In this document: positions 47,301 to 56,300 of the stretch, one piece after another
Layout: each line of letters starts with the position of its first letter
Numbering within the stretch: the first letter of the stretch is position 1
Assembly: GCA_949316235.1 (NCBI GenBank)
Contig: OX438748.1
Span: forward strand, 1,987,001 to 2,051,000
Reading direction: 5' to 3'
DNA length: 64,000 bases
Origin: Oegoconia quadripuncta
Lineage: Eukaryota > Arthropoda > Insecta > Lepidoptera > Autostichidae
Translations under genes and position numbers: made by a program
The notes under the pieces: model-generated
Databases searched by the model: none
Seen by the model: the letters and a program-made list of their open reading frames with translations, nothing else
What the model was told of the DNA's origin: nothing

Positions 47301-50300
47301 GGTGTTATGGTTAGGGAGAAGAAGCGACAAATAACTCCGCAACAACACATCTTTTCAATTAGTTTCCATCTTTACAATAATATTACATATTACAAAACAA
47401 AAGCAATTAACATAACGACCAGCTAACACCAGACCTCCTTATCGCCTAAATAATCATCTATCCTGTAATAACCCTTCTTACACAGAGTTTCTTTAATGTG
47501 GCAGTTTTAAGAGCAGTCAGATAAATGCATGTAAGTAATTAAATTAAAAAACTCATTGGTACATGGTCTGCCTGGGTATCGAACTCGAACCTCTCAAATT
47601 GGGAGACCACGTCTTAACCGTTGAGTCATCGTCGCACTACACAATATTCCCGCAAAAACCTGGCTATTTGAGGTGTGCAAATATTGAAGGCTTCAAATAT
47701 AAATTTTAAAATTTCCAATAGTTTACGTAGAACTTGATTTACTAAAAAAAAAAAAACAAAACGTGGTTTGTAGGTAGCGTCACATCACATGCATCATTGA
47801 GTACCTAGCTATTGTGTTTCAACAAACCATCACTATATCAACTAGCTGTTACCCGCGACTTCGTCCGCGTAGAATTCGTTATACTACCAAATGTGTCACT
47901 CTATGACTGAAAAGCAATCCTACTAATAATACCTATCCTATAGGAACCAGTCTCTTTTCCGGGATAAAAAATTGATGTAGTGTTAATCCAGATCCTAACC
48001 TGTCTACCAACGAAATTTCAAGCATATCTGTCCAGCGGTTTATCCGTGAAGTGGTAACAAACATACATACACACACACAAAATTTAGCATTTATAATATT
48101 AGTTGAGAAGTATGGATTGAGATAGTTGGCAAGTTGGGATTGGGATAGTTGGGATGGGTGATATCATCACCACCGTCGTCATCAACATTAGGAAAAAAAA
48201 ACTCGCATCACCACCGTCATTATCACCATTAGGAAAAAATTCTTCATACAAAACGCCAATTTCATAGATAAGGGCCTAATATTTTCTTTTGCACACAATT
48301 TCCTGCTTAACTGCGTCAGGTTGGCTTATTTCTCTTATAGAGATAAGTCTACCTTTGACCTGTCGTTTGTACCGTTATATATAAATAAAGTATACAGTAT
48401 CACGAATAAATTATTTGATTGATTAAATTATTCCTGTGGAAACTGGCCTTGAAAATGGCTCAATGACTGCAATACCTCATTCCATTAACAAATAACATGT
48501 AAGGCGACACCGTCGCGGCCCACTTAACGCGTACCGTCCGAGGCATGTGACATAATTACTTCACGGTCATACGTTACGCTGTAGGTAAAGTACGATGTGA
48601 TAACAGCAACTGAGAATTTCTTTTGTATTATGTGGGGTCAGGTTGCATTGCAATTAATCAAATATGCACTATACATTACATGATAACGAGGGTGTGATGC
48701 ATTTTGTGTTACTCGTCTTTGTATTACAATAATATTGGGTCTTTACCTATGAAATTGGAGTTTTTTTTCTTCGTTAATCATATGGTGTGATTGAGGTCAA
48801 GTACGAACCCGTCGTGCATAAAAAAATAAAAAAATATGCAACAATTCCTACGATTTTCAAAGCTATTTCCAAATTTGTTTTGTATTCCTATTTCCAAGTT
48901 TGAACAGAGCTCTTTTCATGTGCTTCCCATAATCATTTTTTAGATTCGCTGAAACTTTTATAAAGCGGTTACTTTTAAAAATTAACACTGCCTATACTTA
49001 ACTTAATGTAATCCAATAATACACACAAAGTTTAGCTAAATTTGGATTTGCCGTTCCCAAAAAAAATCAAAAATGTCTGGAGAAAACAGTCTTAATGAAA
49101 TTCTTCATACAAAACGCCAATTTCAAAGGTAAGGACCTCATATATGATAATCATGATTAGAATAATATCTGAACCGCCAAAAATTTACAAAACAACCGAC
49201 TTCAGTGAGGTTCTACTCTCTATCACCAGAGTGCATTATCTTATCTCAACCAAATTTATATCGAACCACCCTGGTGATAAACCTTGATAGGGTTTATCAA
49301 TGAAAGACAATCATCAAAATTAACGAAAATATGGGTAAATATGATACCCCTTGGCAGTATATTTTTTTTTCATAATTCATAATTGTTTCATAATTGAACT
49401 CAATCACACCTGATGTTGAGTGAAGATGAGGTCGAAGGTGGAAGCGTACTGACCCGGAAACCACAACACGTTTGGGGGACTGGCTATCTTATCTCTGACA
49501 ACCGGAACTATTAACATTGCTGTTTGGCGGCAGATTTAGATAAGATGGTGATAGCTAGCCGGGCGGACATTTTAAAATGCCCTACCACCAACCAAACCGA
49601 GTACTTAAACATGTACCCCGCTGGGGATCGAACCTGCGACCTCCGAATCGTAAACCCAATGTTGTTTACATTGAGCCACGGAGGCGCTTAAATGGCATTT
49701 GCCGCTAATATGTCGTATGGCACTTGACAGCGCTGGTTTTCAGCGCAACCCCTCTTTCACTTGGGTTAACAACACAGTCAGGCGCGTACTTACATGATAT
49801 TGGCCTTGTGCACAGCGGTCACCTTCTTCCTCTTGTTGTCGCGCGCGAACAGGAATGCGAATTCGGCGACGCGCGTGCTCGCCTCCTCAGTGATTAGCTT
49901 GATCGACTGCACCACGCCGTCCACGATCTCGTGCTCGATGCCCGAATATTCGCCCTCGGTGTTCTCGCGAATTGTGACCACGTCGACGTTGTCATATAGG
50001 GTTTTGATGCTGTAAAGGTTATGGAGTATAAGTTTTCTTATTAAGACGACATCGACCGTACGCGCTGGCAACACCGCAATTAAAAAAAAAAAAAGCTATG
50101 TTGCTTGATCCTGTGGGTCTATTGCGCCGACGCTTCTTTTGGACATACTGACTGACAGATCAATGCAATTAACCATATTATTATTTCCAATAGATTTAAA
50201 TTGACATTCAACAAATCACGTTTGTAAGGATGCCATTTTTTTAATGCACGACGGGTTCGTACTTCACCTCAATCACACTTGATGTTAAGTGAAGATGAGG

Positions 50301-53300
50301 TCGAAGGTAGGTAAGTAGGTAGGAAGCGTACTGACCCGGAAACCCCAACACATTTGAGGGACTGGCTATCTCATCTCTGTCCACCGGAACACAACAATGC
50401 TATTAACATTGCTGCTTGGCGGCAGATTTCGATAAGATGGTGGTAGCTAGCCAGGCGGACATTTAAAATGCTCTACCACCAACCAAACCGAGTACTTAAA
50501 CATGATCGAACCCGCGGCCTCCGAATCGTAAACCAAAGTTAAGGCGGTTAAAGGCAATCTACGATATATAGATATTTTTGGTGTAAAGTCCCTTAGTTTA
50601 CAATATCCACGGTTTGGTTCAAATAAATTCATGGCAAAAGGATTAGAATGACGACGGGTTTGTTCAATATGTACGTTTGTTTTTCTAAATGAGCTACCAA
50701 TGAAAATTAATATTAGATAAAACGTTTATTGACTACCTGTGGTATAGTGGTTAGAAACGCTGACTGCTATACGAAAGTCGCGGGTTCGAATCCCGTTAGG
50801 GGCTTATGTTAAATGATGTTTTCATTTATAATAATATATATATACATATATCACTACAAAAAAATATATTTATGTAGTACATCAACTATCTGATATCCAT
50901 AATAAATAATAATACAAGTCTAGTTGCTTAGTGTCGAACTAAGTGGCGCTGTATGTATAACAATATTCAGGTATTTATTTGCATGTTAAAGAAACACCGA
51001 CCGCACAATCATTCTGCTTGGTGTTATGGTTTTCGAAATATTCGAAAGCCTTATTTCATAGAAATTAAAAGATAAAAGTTAAATACAACGATTAGGTACC
51101 ACTTTTTTTTATGCGCAACGAGTTAACACACCTGATGTTAAGCGAAGATGAAGCCGAAAGTGGAAGCGTACTGACCCGGAAACCCCATCTTATTTGGGGG
51201 ACTGGCTATCTTATCTCTGACAAGCGGAATACAACAATGCTATTAACATTGCTGTTTGACGGCAGACTTAGATAAGATGGTGGTAGCTAGCCAGGCGGAC
51301 ATTTATAATGCCCTATCCAACCAAACCGAGTACTAAACATGTACCCCGCTGGCGATCGAACCGGGGACCTCCGAATCGTAAACACTATGTTATTTACATT
51401 GAGCCACGGAGGCGGTTGAAATAGAGTACAATTTATGATACCTATTGTATCCTTTTGCATTCTTTATGGTAACAAATAACGCTTTACTAGATACTTGGTA
51501 TCTCCAGTTCGTAATCACAGAGTAATGTGAGTCATAATAAAAATAGTGTAGTTGTAGTGGTAGGAGCCACACTGTAAGCTATTAGCTTGCAGCATGAATG
51601 GGCCGGCTCGACCGGGGAAGTACCACCCTCTCGCAGAAGACCGACGTCTGAGTAGTGGCATTTTGCCACTGCGCTTCGTCCGGTGAGCGAGGGCGCCGGA
51701 GGCCCACCTTCCAGTCTCTCTCCAGAATGGTAGCGGTATTTAAAGAGTTAGTACCCCAGGAGGGTACCAGCACTGCTGGAGAATCCCTCATCGCTCAGGC
51801 TGCCCTACTTATTCTGGGGTGGACACCATCCTCAAAGGCCGGCAGCGCATCTGTGACCCTTTTGGTGTTGCGGGTGCCCATGGGCGGCGGTGATTGCTTT
51901 CCATCAGGTGACCCGCATGCTCGTTTGCCGCCCTCTCATATATAAAAAAAAAAAGAAAAAAAAACATGTAGGTTAATATTGATACCAGTTTAGACATATT
52001 GATAAAGATATGACTGTACAAAGCCAAGCTCTGATAATGTCCAGACATTATACATCTACATTGCAATGATCAATCGCAAACAGAGATAAGAATAGGAAAC
52101 AACTTTAAGAGCCCATTCCGTCCAATGGCGCCTTGTTGGATAAATTAATATTTCTTTTTAAAAACAGAATAAATCAAAAATATTGCTTTGATACAAATAA
52201 TACCTCAATTTGCGAAATTATTTGCGATTATTTTCGAGAATTTCAAATTATTGATGCTTGATGCCCCACGTATTATTATACTTATGGATGACAGACAGAT
52301 CCCACCTCCACACTTCTCTCATTGCAACTCCTGTAAGCCAGGATCAACAGTGGTACTCTGCACGGCGCCTACTGGAACGTAGACGGTGCAATAGAGTCAC
52401 TGCGACCTTGGACCCCAGACTAATTAAAGAAAGAATTTAAAGGTGAAAAGTAAAAAAGAAAGTCCCACTTCCCACCAACAAATGGAAGTGTACCTAATAT
52501 GACGCGAAAAGCCAAAGAGGCTAATACACCACGGATCGCAGTGAGCGTTGATGGTGGGGTAGCAGATGGCTACCGTAGATAAAAGACCAGGATACAGACA
52601 GATCCCACCTCCGCTCTCCTCCTGTAACTCCTGTAAGCCAGGATCAACAGTGGTACTCTGCACGGCGCCTACTGAAGGTATACGGTGACCTACGTGACTC
52701 TATTGCTACCTAGGACCCCAGACTAAATAAAGAAAGAATTTAAGGGTGAAAATTAGGAAAGAAAGAAAGTCCCACCTCACCCCCAGCAAATGGGAGTGTA
52801 GCTAATGTGACGCAAAAAGCCAAAGCGGCTAACCCTACGGGGGAGAGAGTCAAGTGAAGCTCGACTCCCTAATTTAAACACCACGGACAGCGCCAGATCG
52901 CAGTGAGCGTTGATGGTGGGGTAGCCAGACGGCTGCCGTAGGTAAAAGTGCCAATAGTAGGTATGGCAGAAGCGCTTGAACGCTCGGAAGTTGTGGCGGT
53001 TTTGTACTAGGTCGCCGTAATATACCGGCCGGATATCCGCATTTAGATTGTCAAGCTTGAGTTTGCGTTCCAGACTCCAATTACTGCATTCCCACAGAAT
53101 GTGGTGAGCAGTCTGTTCACCCAAGCCGTAATCACATACCGGTGATTCCACCAATGCCATTGAGTACAATTTTGCTTTGAAATTACCGTGACCCGTAAGA
53201 AGCTGAGATACGCAATGTGGGCATGGGTACAGACAGGCGATTAACGGCCTACTTACTCATAAGGTGGGCGAATATCCTGATAAACACACAGGCCGCTTCC

Positions 53301-56300
53301 AACCCGTTGCTTTGGTAATCTATAGGAGAGGCCTATGTTCAGCGGTGGACATCCATTAACTGACGTGATGAATCCAAGCGACAGAAAGTGAAAAAACGCT
53401 ATCGCAACCCTGACATTGATATCGTCTGGTCGTTAAGTGTTATCAATTTAATCACAAAGCGGTGTCTGTCGACACACGTACTTAGATAACACTCTACTAC
53501 AACGTAAATGGAATTTTTGATGCTATATCTGGTGTAGATATTACAAAAATAGTATGCCGACACACGCCAATTACTATACTCCAAACTAGGATGAACTTGT
53601 AAAAATGTGACTAGGGTTGCCAACTTTGCTGCTCAGATTTGCCGGACATTGATAATTCAGATACGGGATGGGGATGGAAATATGGTAGGCGCGTAGGTTC
53701 AATTCGAGAGACTTGTTGTCGGTAAGATATCATATAGCTAACTCTGTAAGGATGCCCCGGTCGCTGACCGATTGTGAGCCTTATTGACACTGCATAGCGT
53801 CGCGAGTAATTTGTACTCCATGAGTATCCAGACTCGCGACACTGTCTAGAGAAGACTCATAAACGGGACGTTCGCGTGCCCATGCGAGCGACCCCGCTCA
53901 ACGCAGCGCACGCCTTATCACAACTAAAAAAAAATCCGTTTGATATATGCACTATTTGGGTTAACATCCAAAATCCCAATATTCATAATGTTACGTTGCG
54001 ATGTGCTTCAGCTGCCCTTTTAGTTGATGTGTATATGGTAATCCAAATCCTCGGGAATCTGACCAACGTAAAGTATTGAGGTTTGGTTGGTAACGCAAAT
54101 ACTCCATATAACAAACGGAATCCACGTTGATCACATAGGGCGTGCGCTGCGTTGAGCGGGATCGCTTGCCGTCCCGTTTATGAGTCTTCTCTAGACAGTG
54201 TCGCGAGTCTGGATACTCATGGGGTACAAATTCCCGAGACTCTATGCAGTGTCAATAAGGTTCACAATCGGTCGTCGACCGGGGGATCATTAGACTTCTT
54301 CGTAGTGAAGAAAAGACAAAGAAACTTTTTGGAATTGGACCTTATGATCTTAAAAGGAATAGTCTATTAAATAAATAATAAATAAAATATGATCGTTGAT
54401 CTCAAGCTTTTATGACCCTAACTACAAATATAGATATAGTACTTTTGCATTAGTGTCACATAAAACACATTTTGTTAGAACTCCAAATGTATCTAATTTT
54501 AAAGCAAACTCAATAGTAACCCTAACAGTTGCTAATAGTATGTGCTAATTGGCGCTAACACTTCGCGCATTGATATGAATAGCGGATACGACATCGTCCG
54601 AGTTAATTTGCACATATTTTTTTTATTTAATAAGGCGTTTGCAGACATTTATTATAGAAAATAATAAATTCAATCAACAAAGTTGTAATTTTTTGCACAT
54701 GGATAGAGTACCTGTCAGTGATAGAATAAAAATGTTTTCTATCAAATGGCCATGGGCAGCTTGTTTTAGGTACATATAGTATTAGGTACATTTAGTATTA
54801 GGTACATTTAGTAATAATAGACTATTAGATTAAAATTATCACTGTAAATTTCATTGCGTCGGAGAATATCTTTAGGACTCCTGTACCTAACCATTTTCAA
54901 AAAAAAATCGATCAACTTTTTTTTTTAAGCACGAGGTCAAGTACAAGACCTCAATCACATGTTAAGTGAAGATGAGGTTGAAGGTGGAAGCGTACTGACC
55001 CGGAAACCCCAACACATTTGGGGGACTGGCCATCTTGTCTCTGACAACCGGAACACAACAATGCTATTAACATTGCTGCTTGGCGGCAGATTTAGATAAG
55101 ATGGTGGTAGTTAGTCAACTTCTTTATATTTATTAAAAAAAAATTAATTTTTATTGATCACGACTCAATAAACTATTTTTAGAAAATTTGTCATTGATTA
55201 ATTTTTTTGACAATAAGTTGTTCTTAATAGATCTTAGCATCTTCTACAACTCAATGAAGTTCACAGTGGGATTTAATATTGCAGGTTTTATAACTAAACT
55301 AGCTTTCCTCCCGCGACTTCGTCCGCGTCGAAGATTTTATCAAAATACAAACAACAAACTTTCATCCCCTATTTTATCCCCTTGGGGGTAGAATTTATCA
55401 AAATCCTTTCTTAGCGGATGCCTACGTCATAACATCTACCTGCATGCCAAATTTCAGCCCGATCCGTCCAGTGGTTTGGGCTGGGCGTTTTGAGTTATAT
55501 ATATTTAGATACCTATCTATACTATACCAAAAGCGAGCTACACAATTGTTTGAAAACATTTATTGTTCTATTACTGATGGGTACTCTATCGTTCTACAAA
55601 AAAAAATCAGGAACTTGAGGCTTATAGGAAATGTAAGGAGTAGGTAAAAGACAGTGATCAGCTTTCATACAAACTGTAAACGACTACATGCAAAAAATAA
55701 AACTAATATTTCAGTACTTCAGTACTAATAGTTAAAGATGGCAGGATCTAGTTTGCGTGAATGAAATATGTTTAAATTTTTATGGTGTGGGTAGGATTTA
55801 AAAACGTTAAATGCCCGCCTGGCTTGCTACCACAATATTATCTAAATCTGCCGCCAAAACAGTTAATACCATTGTTGTGTTCCAGTTGTCAAAGATAAGA
55901 TAGCCAGCCCTCAAATAAGATAGAGTTTCCGGGTCAGTACGCTTCCAACATGGGCCTCATCTTCATTTAACATCGAGTGTGATTGAGGTCAAATGCTGTA
56001 TCATTGTGCATAAAAAAAAAGCTTATCCTTTTGTATGAATATTGGTCACGCTATTTAATCCTTATGTTCGGTCTGCTTTTATATTATAAGTCTATGCCCC
56101 TTTTAGACTCACTTCGTATCCATCGCAACGGATAAATAAAGAGTTGACACGGATTGACAACCCTATATTATGGCATACCGGCGCATTATGATCTGGCTAT
56201 CCATACAACATGATCACACGATTCAACTGGTTTATACTGAGTGTTTATTGATTTTCTAGCCGCATGTAACTACTGCATCATGTCCTTGAGATAAAGTATT

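Noticed and set aside
49790..50074. Separate small genes at 38806-39205, 45083-45196, 46303-46587, 49790-50074 and 58485-58691
   Set aside because: Each is an exon of Idh3a (with intron read-through in the open frame), shown by GT-AG borders and matching phases.
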